Shown: positions 30,055 to 37,361 of the stretch, in pieces
Layout: each line of letters opens with the position of its first letter
Position numbering within the stretch: position 1 is the stretch's first letter
Assembly (NCBI GenBank): GCA_030765125.1
Contig: JAVCDD010000241.1
Span: 1-41,846, forward strand
From: Candidatus Hatepunaea meridiana
Lineage (GTDB): Bacteria > Electryoneota > AABM5-125-24 > Hatepunaeales > Hatepunaeaceae
DNA: 41,846 bases
Reading direction: 5' to 3'
Made by a program: the position numbers and the translations under genes
Notes under the pieces: generated by a model
What the model was told of the DNA's origin: nothing
The model's input: only the letters and a program-made list of their open reading frames with translations
The model's database searches: none

Positions 30055-31740
30055 CTACTTAATTGCGCCCCCGGGACCGCCTCCGACTGCTGATTCGGTA
30101 TAGGATACGGTGAGCTTCCTTTTAGGTTTCGCTATCCGACTGTTTAGACGAACATATATTTCTTTTTTGTTTACGATTTCGTCATGTTTAAGCGATATTT
30201 GAATATTGAAATGCTTCTTCTCGTCGGTTTCTATTAATTCAATGATGTTTTCCTCGGAAACCGATGTAGGTTCAATCAACTTTATTTCAGCAATATCAAT
30301 TTCTTGCGTTGAAGAGCTCTCTTTTGAAAGATCTTTTAATTTCTTTTTCTTGACGCCTTTCAATACTACTTTTCCGGTAAAACAAGCCTTGTAAATAACA
30401 ACATTAGCATGCGTTGATATATCCTCCACTTTTGGTATATAGAGACTGATATAACTTCTGAAAATCTTCCAATGCTTTTCATGGGCTCCATAATAGACCG
30501 TTTTACCAAGAAGTTTCGTCTGATGAAGCATCTGTGTGGTCGATGCAGGCGTCAGTAAGATTCCTCTCTCTTCGTTCATAGAAACATAAAGCGTTTTTAC
30601 ACGTTTGTCTATCCTCGTATAAATAACCTGTTCCGAGTTAGGCAGCCATGCGATTCGATCAACGAACTTATGTTCCTTTAGAGACAAGGCGTCGTTACAC
30701 AGGGTCACCACTTCTCGACTTAAATCAACGGATTTGATGCTTTCTCCGTCATGGTATGCCAATAGTTCACCATCATGCGACCAGGTTGGGAAAATATATG
30801 GTGATGACAACCCATCGACAACGACTTTTTCATCGTCCGACTTCAAATCCCTAATTACAATAGAATAGACCCCAACTTTCTCACGGACAAAGGCAATTTG
30901 CCTTTCCTCAGGGTGAAAATCCGGTGAAAAGGAAGCCGTTCCTGCATCCCCTGTTAGGGAAGATACATGCCAGCGGTCTAAATTAACAAGACAAACATTG
31001 TAAACACCGCGGGCATTACTGACATAAGCAAAATACTCATTAGTAGGGCTGAATACTGGTTGGAACTCATTTGCTTCATCCTTGGTAGTCTGCCATAATT
31101 TCATCTTGTCTTTTTTGGTAACCGGGAAAGCAAGGAAGTACAAGTCCAGTTGGTCTTTTGACATAGAAGTAAATGCCAATATCTTTCCATTTGGCGACCA
31201 GGCTAATCCAGCATCTTTGGAGAAACAATAAGCGGAACGTCTTTTATTATAATAAACAATAAGTTCACTCGAAGTCATAATATCAAATTGAGCTGTTCGC
31301 TCCAGATCAGAGATGAGTACGGTTGTTTTAACATCAGTGCCAAAACTCTGTAAAAGATTCGCCATCCATTTTCCATCGGGTGAAGGATGCGGTGCATGGA
31401 CCTCAAGGAATCTATCCTCTTCCCAAATAACCGTTTCATCCAGTTGCCACTTTGGTAGTTCGTCATCTTTAGATTTTTTCTCTCTAAACTCCTCAGTCAT
31501 TTCTTCGAAGTTCTTCCTGACGTTCTTATATTCCTCATTTAGAATTTTCCGTAATTTTTTACAGAACTTCTTTGGGTATTTTTTCTTTTCAGACGGCTTA
31601 AAAAGCGCCGTTTTCGGTTTAGATGGTACTTCCAAGTCCTGAGAAAAAACGTGATTTGGAAAAATAAATATTAATAACCATAAAACGGTCATGCACAACC
31701 GAAGCAACCAGCGATAGGTATTAGATATAACAGCAGCCAT
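30055..31740 (-). CDS. Secreted PD40/TolB-like beta-propeller protein
   Basis: A signal peptide (about 1-34; LLRLCMTVLWLLIFIFPNHVFSQ) precedes a Lys-rich helical segment (about 45-105). Propeller blades from about 110 to 400 carry PD40 phrases: HPSPDGKWMANLL, LAWSPNGKILAFTS, PVFSPTNEYFAYVS, PDFHPEERQIAFV, PTWSHDGELLAYHD and IAWLPNSEQVIYT. The last 130 residues are beta-rich and Lys/Glu-rich (KKKKLKDLSKESSS) and end in a Gly-rich tail (SAVGGGPGGAIK). AAGGA lies seven bases before the ATG. It follows the PEGA/TPR gene by 35 bases and precedes the giant lipoprotein gene by about 50 bases, so all three are likely co-transcribed. The function is not known; the family usually acts in the periplasm by protein binding. 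Confidence 0.82.
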   Translation of the reverse strand: MAAVISNTYRWLLRLCMTVLWLLIFIFPNHVFSQDLEVPSKPKTALFKPSEKKKYPKKFCKKLRKILNEEYKNVRKNFEEMTEEFREKKSKDDELPKWQLDETVIWEEDRFLEVHAPHPSPDGKWMANLLQSFGTDVKTTVLISDLERTAQFDIMTSSELIVYYNKRRSAYCFSKDAGLAWSPNGKILAFTSMSKDQLDLYFLAFPVTKKDKMKLWQTTKDEANEFQPVFSPTNEYFAYVSNARGVYNVCLVNLDRWHVSSLTGDAGTASFSPDFHPEERQIAFVREKVGVYSIVIRDLKSDDEKVVVDGLSSPYIFPTWSHDGELLAYHDGESIKSVDLSREVVTLCNDALSLKEHKFVDRIAWLPNSEQVIYTRIDKRVKTLYVSMNEERGILLTPASTTQMLHQTKLLGKTVYYGAHEKHWKIFRSYISLYIPKVEDISTHANVVIYKACFTGKVVLKGVKKKKLKDLSKESSSTQEIDIAEIKLIEPTSVSEENIIELIETDEKKHFNIQISLKHDEIVNKKEIYVRLNSRIAKPKRKLTVSYTESAVGGGPGGAIK

Positions 31741-31775
31741 CTTGTTTTCCTTTTTGGATATAAAATTACAGATGA

Positions 31776-34112
31776 TTATCTTTTCAACTCTTTAAGTTCC
31801 TTATACTTTATTTCCTTATATTTATTAGGAATAGGCCTATAAGTACGTGATGGCAGATCCGGGAAATCGTAACTGTTCCAGGTCTTAATAGCTTCATTTC
31901 GCCAATGATCATCACTTGTAGCATCGAACAACTTGCGTTCGGTAGCTGCCTTATTCGCATAACTACCATCATAAAGCAGCCTGTATTTATTTGGCAAACT
32001 TCCTTTTTGGTAATAATCCAGGGATTCTTTCATCAGGTCAACGGATTTTTTGTAGAGATTTATCTTTTGATTACCTGAACTATTATCACCCAGTATTGTT
32101 TTAGCTTTACCCTGCATATAAATAGCCAGAGCCTTGTCGATTGGTTCGTTCGTTTCCTCGATAACCTGATCTGTAAATACTTGAACCTTATTGCAGCGAG
32201 CTTTAATAAGCTGAATATTTGATGCGACTCCGGATTTATGATCGAACTCCAAAATGTTTATAATTGCAATACTCCGTTTTAACTTTGCTTGTGTGTATTC
32301 CGGCGACAAAGTCAAGACCTCGTGATATAAGGCATCTGCCTGTTTGAGTTTCTGGATAGCGTCCACTGGCGTCAAGCTTGGATCAAGTGAACTGTTAAAT
32401 AAACGTTCTGCTTCACTCATTTTCTTGGCTGCTTCCGGGCTTAGGAATACAACTATATGCTTACGTTTTCGACTGTTTATCTGTCGAACCTCCATATCCT
32501 GACCAGGCATTTTAAGTCCGATTTTGAAATACTTGGTTAATACAGGGAATTCAACTGGGGTTGTTCCAATTTTATTGTACTCTGCGCTTTTCTTTTCATA
32601 TACAGTTGCTCCGACAGGATCACTCTCTATACGAACAGGATGGAACTGATCCGGTTTTAATAAGCAACTCTGTTTATCTGTGAACTTGACATCATAAAGA
32701 CCTCTATATTCGTAATCCTCTGACTTAAAGACAATTCTTACTCGCTTGAGACTTCTTGGTAAATCGCTCAGCGTAATATCTGTTTCACCGGATGTATAAG
32801 TATAACAGGGCTCAGGTATGGTATCGAAGAAGAAATTGAGGCTCTGATAATCACTCATATCCAAGGCAGGCATCTTGACTTCGACGAAGTAGTTCTGAAC
32901 TTCAGGGTTCTCAAATCTCACCTCCGATTCGAAACCTGCTTTTAAATTGATTCGCATAGTCTGTGGAATATACTTAGGATTGAATATTTTTACCAAGGCG
33001 TCTTCCAACATCATTTCCTTCATTTCATATTCAAAAATAACCGGTGTATTCGCATGAACTTCGGGACCTTCGATCACTTCACCAAATACCGACATCTTAA
33101 CACCAGCTACAACGGACGTAAGCTTAATAAGTGCAGGATTAAAAACATCCATTTCCATTGGAACGGGCCAATCAAATGGTACTTCAACCCCAGCCTCGCA
33201 AGGATATTCTGTACGAGCCCAATAATCTTCACGTATAGAAGGATGGCTGATCTCAATCATCCGGTTACCAGATTTTACCGATATTTTCACTATATCACCC
33301 GCTATGGTTTTCTTTGGGATAACTTCATCATCGATTTTGATAACTCCGTTGTTAATATTACTCGCAACGACAAGAGTACTACCTAATTGTTTTTCTTTTC
33401 CAGGTTTGTAAGTCAACGTTACATTCGGTTGATTCTCAGTTAAAAGGACTGTTTTATCAAAATCGTAATACCCTTCAGGGCTTTGGATAACTACATTATA
33501 TTTTGTATCAATGGGAAGGTTGTCTATTATAAATTCAATGTCATTGGTTGTACCCATTACAACATTATCAAGCAGAACCCTCCCTCCTGGCAGTTTCGAC
33601 TTTATGATTATTGATCCCTTGATAACAGATTTAAATACAGGCGGGGTTACAGCTACTTCGATTTCCGGCTCTTTAACCTCTACAGGTGGAATTTTTTCTT
33701 GTTGAATCTTTTCTCTATCAACAGGCTCTTTAATAACTTGTTTATCAGGCCTGATTGGTTTTTGGGGTTTAGGTTTGGGTTTAGGTTTTATTTTTTTCTT
33801 CACAACGTCTACAATTTCAACCTTCGGCGGGTAATGAATTTGCTTTTTGCCTGCGGGAAATACCGAAACAGTAGTATCTAATCTACTATCAGGTCTTTTA
33901 AGTTCTACAATTGAAATATTATGTTTGCCAGCGGAAACCCTAAAACTCGAAATTTCATTTTCGTTGATAGCGCCAACTTTTTTACCATCAATCAGGATTT
34001 CAGCTTTCTTTTCGCTGGCAACATCAATCGTTCCGGGAATGAAGATGTACAGCGCTATAGCAACAATCAGTACAACGAATATTGCTGCGAAAACAAGAAT
34101 GACTGCTTTCAT
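31776..34112 (-). CDS. Membrane-anchored PEGA and TPR protein with Lys-Pro spacer
   Basis: Start: ATG 34112 with GAGGT five bases upstream; the TTG 21 bases earlier has no such site. A single transmembrane helix (about 3-26, VILVFAAIFVVLIVAIALYIF) is an uncleaved anchor. A PEGA-like module (ILIDGKKVGAINENE) follows, then a Lys/Pro-rich rod (KKKIKPKPKPKPQKPIRP) like the spacer of TonB. Further PEGA-type beta modules are GSIIIKSKLPGGRVLLDNVVMGTT and RIESDPVGATVYEKKSAEYNKIGTTPVEF. The C-terminal third is helical with TPR-like pairs (AIQKLKQADALYHEVLTLSPEYTQAKLKR). The protein probably spans part of the periplasm from the inner membrane. It is the first gene of the 11-gene series. Confidence 0.78.
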   Translation of the reverse strand: MKAVILVFAAIFVVLIVAIALYIFIPGTIDVASEKKAEILIDGKKVGAINENEISSFRVSAGKHNISIVELKRPDSRLDTTVSVFPAGKKQIHYPPKVEIVDVVKKKIKPKPKPKPQKPIRPDKQVIKEPVDREKIQQEKIPPVEVKEPEIEVAVTPPVFKSVIKGSIIIKSKLPGGRVLLDNVVMGTTNDIEFIIDNLPIDTKYNVVIQSPEGYYDFDKTVLLTENQPNVTLTYKPGKEKQLGSTLVVASNINNGVIKIDDEVIPKKTIAGDIVKISVKSGNRMIEISHPSIREDYWARTEYPCEAGVEVPFDWPVPMEMDVFNPALIKLTSVVAGVKMSVFGEVIEGPEVHANTPVIFEYEMKEMMLEDALVKIFNPKYIPQTMRINLKAGFESEVRFENPEVQNYFVEVKMPALDMSDYQSLNFFFDTIPEPCYTYTSGETDITLSDLPRSLKRVRIVFKSEDYEYRGLYDVKFTDKQSCLLKPDQFHPVRIESDPVGATVYEKKSAEYNKIGTTPVEFPVLTKYFKIGLKMPGQDMEVRQINSRKRKHIVVFLSPEAAKKMSEAERLFNSSLDPSLTPVDAIQKLKQADALYHEVLTLSPEYTQAKLKRSIAIINILEFDHKSGVASNIQLIKARCNKVQVFTDQVIEETNEPIDKALAIYMQGKAKTILGDNSSGNQKINLYKKSVDLMKESLDYYQKGSLPNKYRLLYDGSYANKAATERKLFDATSDDHWRNEAIKTWNSYDFPDLPSRTYRPIPNKYKEIKYKELKELKR

Positions 34113-34159
34113 TATGACCTCATTTGAACTCAACTATTATTTGACCATAAGCTCACATA

Positions 34160-34187
34160 AATATATAGATTTCTACAAAAATTACAA
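34160..34187 (-). promoter_or_regulatory. Probable promoter of the 11-gene minus-strand series
   Basis: On the minus strand TTGTAA (34182-34187), 16-base spacer, TATATT (34160-34165). Transcription would start about 40 bases before the ATG at 34112. The region is AT-rich, so other -10 matches exist. Confidence 0.45.
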
Positions 34188-34199
34188 GCAGTAGAAAGG

Positions 34200-34222
34200 A
34201 TTTAGTAAAGATATTACTAAAT
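34200..34222. promoter_or_regulatory. 9-bp palindrome, possible operator
   Basis: ATTTAGTAA (34200-34208) and TTACTAAAT (34214-34222) are exact reverse complements around a 5-base spacer. It lies immediately upstream of the predicted -35 element, a usual place for an activator or repressor site. Confidence 0.4.
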
Positions 34223-34595
34223 AAAAGGTTGAAATCTCATCATACGATCCCAATCTTAACACGTTAGGTTATCGTTCTAACTATTTAGAGATGCAATCGC
34301 TGTCTTCATTATTATTCGAAGCGAGGTCACGCACACTAACATTGAGAGAAATATCCTGGATTCACATAGCCCGATTTGAATACACGATTATATTGTATTT
34401 CAATTCAGTTCTATCCATATATAAGGGTGCATTTGGTGTAAGATTTGAGGAATCAGGCAGGGAGTGGTAAATATTTTATATTTTTGTAATATCTTGATAA
34501 TACTATAATAACGATTAGATTTAATTCGAAATGCGAGAAGATGGACAAACAGAGGGTATTCTGGAACAAGACAGTACGTCTTCTTTACCTCCCCT

Positions 34596-34611
34596 AATCC
34601 TGCCCCCGCTA
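34596..34611 (+). tRNA. 3' fragment of a tRNA gene (initiator tRNA-like), 5' part absent
   Basis: AATCCTGCCCCCGCTA matches the layout of a tRNA 3' end: end of the T-loop (AAT), T-stem 3' strand (CCTGC), acceptor 3' strand (CCCCGCT) and discriminator A, then CA. The same tail occurs in initiator-type tRNAs with an AGCGGGG acceptor. No matching 5' half lies within 100 bases upstream. A rho-independent terminator follows 16 bases later, as expected downstream of a tRNA. It may mark the far end of an element that integrated into a tRNA gene. Confidence 0.5.
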
Positions 34612-34627
34612 CAGGTGATAAAGAAGA

Positions 34628-34655
34628 CCGATCCGAAGAGGGTCGGTTTTCTATT
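34628..34655 (+). terminator. Rho-independent terminator
   Basis: CCGATCC (34628-34634, one G-T wobble in the stem), loop GAAGA, GGGTCGG (34640-34646), then TTTTCTATTTTT. It is a strong plus-strand terminator with no intact gene in front of it; only the tRNA-like fragment precedes it. Confidence 0.8.
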
Positions 34656-34894
34656 TTTGCACACTAAAATCGGGCTTTTCGTGCAATGAATGCATATCCT
34701 TTTTCCTATAGTAAAGAACACCAAAAAAGCCACTTATAGATACTGTATTATTAAATACTTCAGAAACACTCAAAATTATTCATATTCTGTTAATCGGTCA
34801 AATTTACGTATATCGGGTATTATTTATTCGTAGATGATTTTCTGATGATAAAATATATGCATATAATGCGCTTTTGATTTATTACCTTTTATTA

Positions 34895-36727
34895 TCACTG
34901 TAATTTTACATCGAGTGTATATCCACTTTTCTTTTCGAATTCCTTCGCTCCCTGCAATACAATAAACTCAACCACACCTATTTGTTTTATAGGATCAAGT
35001 TCGATCCGTTTCAAGAATGCTCTCAATAACAACCTCTTTTCCGCAATTGTCCCTTCAGCGAACGCTGTTTTAAACTCTCCTGCTAGTTCGACTGCCTGAT
35101 CGATAAGACGATTGATTTCGAGCTTCTTCACTCCGGCTGCTTCTAACTCCAATCGTTTGGATTCGAGAACGTTCAGTTCTCGTTTCAGTTCAACTAACCT
35201 AACGTCGACGTATTCTCTGTTGGTCAAGGTCAGGTTTTCGATAAGATTGGAGATGGTTTGCTTGATGTCCAAAATCCCGATCTCCACTTGGTCGAGCTCT
35301 TCACCGATCTCAGGAACCATACTACTGATCTCATCCTCAACCATCCGACGTATCTTCTTAAGCCCCTCCGGCGTCCCGAAATGTTCCTTTAACAGGGATT
35401 CAATATGATCAACAACCCAGCTTTCCAGCCATTCTTTTCGAACAATTCTCCTTTGACATACCGAATTTCCCTTGCTGGTATACCCGCCGCAGGCGTAATA
35501 GAGGGTCTTGACATTCGAACCATCCTTACGGCGTCGACCTTTATTGACCGTATAACCAAACCACTTATGTCCGCAGTTGGCACAATGAATCAATCCAGTC
35601 AAAAGGTATGGCGATCTGGCGCCTCTACCTACGTTGTACGTATTTGCATAACCGAATTTCGCAGTCGCCTCGCGTCGTTTCTGAACCTGATCAAATCGTA
35701 ACCGTGTAACGATAGCTGGATGGTTGTTGCGGTGGACGATCCAATCTTCCTGTCCGTTGCGTGAAGGTCCGTGTCCTGGGAACTTTCGTGCAGGCGCAAC
35801 ACATCCTTCTGAAATCTTATAGAACTTGGCAAACGACAGCCGATTCCAAACCATATCGCCAGTATAGACCGGGTTCTGCAGGATCGACATAATTGTCGTA
35901 GCGCACCACTTTGCCTCTTTGGATGTTCGTCTCCGACCTCCCATCGGGGTGGGCACACCAGCCTGATTCAATCGGTCTGCGATGCTTTTATAACCGATGC
36001 CTTCTAACACGTACCAGTCGAATATCTGTTTAACGAGCTTTATGCGATCCGGATGTCCAAGCACAAGACGAGACTTATCACGCTTAGTGAACTGCAGCCG
36101 CTCTCCCTTCGGAACGGTTCGAGTGATATTTCCATCCTGATCAAGCACTTGTTTCGAACCATCCCCCATAAAACGGACAGTGCATAAATATTGCCCCGAT
36201 CCATCATAATATGCTAGATCGTATCCATACGGCGGTATGCCTCCTACCCACCAGCCACCATCGGCGCGAGACAGCAGCCCACGGATCGTGACTTTTGACA
36301 AGTCCTTCAACTCCTGGCGTGCTTGCCATTGCTTGACTGGTCGCAACAGATCATCGGTGTCGTCGCCGTTGAAGTTCTCCGATACATAGATGATCTCGAC
36401 GCCATTGCGACGAAGCTGGTAGCGATAGTATCCGGCTTCATCATTATCGACCCTTCCGAATCGCTTGATATCATACACAAGAACAAACTGGAACGGACAA
36501 TCGCGCTGCTTAGCGTCCTGGATGAGCCGCAGGAAAGCTGCCCTGCCTTCAGACGATGCTCCACTGATGGCATCATCTGTATAGTAGTTAAGAAGATTGT
36601 ATCCATTATTTACCGCATAGGCTTCAATCACACGCCTCTGGTCGCTGATGGATTGTTCTTGTCGGTCTGTTGAGCGTCTGAGGTATCCAATGGCGGGCTT
36701 GAATTGCGTGGATCCGATATTGTTCAT
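34895..36727 (-). CDS. Large serine recombinase (site-specific integrase/resolvase family)
   Basis: An intact 610-residue recombinase. The N-terminal resolvase domain (about 10-150) has the catalytic Ser19 in GYLRRSTD and the active-site motifs VYDIKRFGR and DDAISG. The recombinase domain (about 165-330) carries WCATTIMSILQNPVYTGDMVWN, the zinc ribbon lies at about 380-430 (HCANCGHKW, YYACGG, SVCQRR), and the coiled-coil segment (about 440-560) is Leu/Glu-rich. Such enzymes integrate or excise DNA at short att sites. The ATG overlaps the stop of a small upstream ORF (ATGA), so the pair is coupled. The likely promoter is within the repeat at 37074-37120. The defective homologue at 1-1034 points towards it across 34 kb. 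Confidence 0.95.
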   Translation of the reverse strand: MNNIGSTQFKPAIGYLRRSTDRQEQSISDQRRVIEAYAVNNGYNLLNYYTDDAISGASSEGRAAFLRLIQDAKQRDCPFQFVLVYDIKRFGRVDNDEAGYYRYQLRRNGVEIIYVSENFNGDDTDDLLRPVKQWQARQELKDLSKVTIRGLLSRADGGWWVGGIPPYGYDLAYYDGSGQYLCTVRFMGDGSKQVLDQDGNITRTVPKGERLQFTKRDKSRLVLGHPDRIKLVKQIFDWYVLEGIGYKSIADRLNQAGVPTPMGGRRRTSKEAKWCATTIMSILQNPVYTGDMVWNRLSFAKFYKISEGCVAPARKFPGHGPSRNGQEDWIVHRNNHPAIVTRLRFDQVQKRREATAKFGYANTYNVGRGARSPYLLTGLIHCANCGHKWFGYTVNKGRRRKDGSNVKTLYYACGGYTSKGNSVCQRRIVRKEWLESWVVDHIESLLKEHFGTPEGLKKIRRMVEDEISSMVPEIGEELDQVEIGILDIKQTISNLIENLTLTNREYVDVRLVELKRELNVLESKRLELEAAGVKKLEINRLIDQAVELAGEFKTAFAEGTIAEKRLLLRAFLKRIELDPIKQIGVVEFIVLQGAKEFEKKSGYTLDVKLQ

Positions 36728-37020
36728 TTGTTAGAACCTCCAGTTTTACATGAACTTGGGACTCCAACGGTGCAGTTGTTTGGGTGAGAAGTCAAGGCAG
36801 GTTGAGCCGAATGTTCTGCTGAGTGAGATGTATTCGCCTTAATGCCCATCCGCTGGATGATCACCCTTGCCAGCCAGGTTGAGTAGATACCCAGAGCGTT
36901 TTCGAAGCGCTCAAGTTGAGTTCCTGTTGGGTTTAGGAACTCTGCTGTTAGACTGAATGCTTCACTACATCCGATTCGGTGAACGCAATTCCGTTGAGAG
37001 AATAAGTTCTTGTTATTCAT
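36724..37020 (-). CDS. Small protein translationally coupled to the serine recombinase
   Basis: I take ATG 37020 (MNNKNLFSQRN), giving 98 residues. The open frame continues upstream to a GTG at 37122, but that part runs through the 47-bp repeat which looks like a promoter. I do not recognise a family. The middle (FLNPTGTQLERFENALGIYSTWLARVIIQRMGIK) is predicted helical; the C-terminal third is rich in Ser, Thr, Asn and His. Its stop codon overlaps the recombinase ATG. Position and size would suit a recombination directionality factor or other partner of the recombinase, which is inference. The ribosome binding site is weak. Confidence 0.55.
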   Translation of the reverse strand: MNNKNLFSQRNCVHRIGCSEAFSLTAEFLNPTGTQLERFENALGIYSTWLARVIIQRMGIKANTSHSAEHSAQPALTSHPNNCTVGVPSSCKTGGSNK

Positions 37021-37073
37021 AATAATATCATTCCGGTTTGTTTGCGGGGTGATGTCCAATGGTATATTCACAT

Positions 37074-37120
37074 ACCCCCCTATCCTTCTTATTACAGGAA
37101 ACGAGTCAAAAGTGTCGACC
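37074..37120 (-). promoter_or_regulatory. 47-bp repeat, copy A (before the recombinase unit)
   Basis: Read on the minus strand it begins GGTCGACACTTTTGACTCG and ends AGGATAGGGGGGT. It differs from copy B (40828-40874) at one base of 47 and from copy C at one base of 44. All three copies point towards the following gene start. TTGACT could be a -35 element, but no good housekeeping -10 lies 16-18 bases on, so a special sigma factor is likely if it is a promoter. Confidence 0.7.
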
Positions 37121-37157
37121 ACTCTCCCTGAGAATTTACGTTCAAGCGCAAAATAGA

Positions 37158-37186
37158 TTGTCGATTGAGCAAAAGAATCGTATATT
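37158..37186 (+). promoter_or_regulatory. Sigma-70 type promoter of the 396-residue gene
   Basis: TTGTCG (37158-37163), 17-base spacer, TATATT (37181-37186). Transcription would begin near 37193 and leave a leader of about 170 bases before the ATG at 37362. Confidence 0.55.
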
Positions 37187-37302
37187 AACGTGTATTGGAT
37201 TCGGTTCTATTCGGCGAAAAGGACACGAAGCAGCCTAAAACCGTGGAATGTTCCTTGACTGACTCCAAGCTGAATTAAGTTTGGGTAAGAGCTGGAAACA
37301 TG

Positions 37303-37326
37303 CGCTGGCAACCTATATCACCAGCG
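37303..37326 (+). other. Leader hairpin before the 396-residue gene
   Basis: CGCTGG (37303-37308) and CCAGCG (37321-37326) pair perfectly around a 12-base loop. The second arm shares bases with an alternative AGCG/CGCT pairing downstream. No poly-T follows, so it is not a terminator. Confidence 0.4.
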
Positions 37327-37361
37327 GTTACTGATATCGCTTACAGAGAGGAGTATTCATA

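Larger units (their letters stand above)
34113..34894. other. Intergenic region: operon promoter, palindrome, tRNA 3' remnant, terminator
   Basis: This 782-base stretch holds, from left to right, a probable promoter for the big minus-strand operon (34160-34187), a 9-bp palindrome (34200-34222), an AT-rich part without recognisable content (about 34230-34570), the apparent 3' end of a tRNA (34596-34611) with a terminator (34628-34655), and the AT-rich downstream flank of the recombinase gene. I see no coding gene here. Confidence 0.6.
37021..37361. other. Divergent control region of the mobile element
   Basis: These 341 bases separate the recombinase unit (minus) from the 396-residue gene (plus). 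They hold repeat copy A, a good plus-strand promoter (37158-37186) and an approximately 170-base leader with a hairpin at 37303-37326. I see no coding gene in it apart from the upstream extension of the small ORF discussed separately. Confidence 0.6.

Noticed and set aside
34521..34733. A 70-residue minus-strand frame in the intergenic region
   Set aside because: It runs through the tRNA-like fragment and terminator; its SGGRIR segment is typical of spurious translation of a reversed tRNA end.
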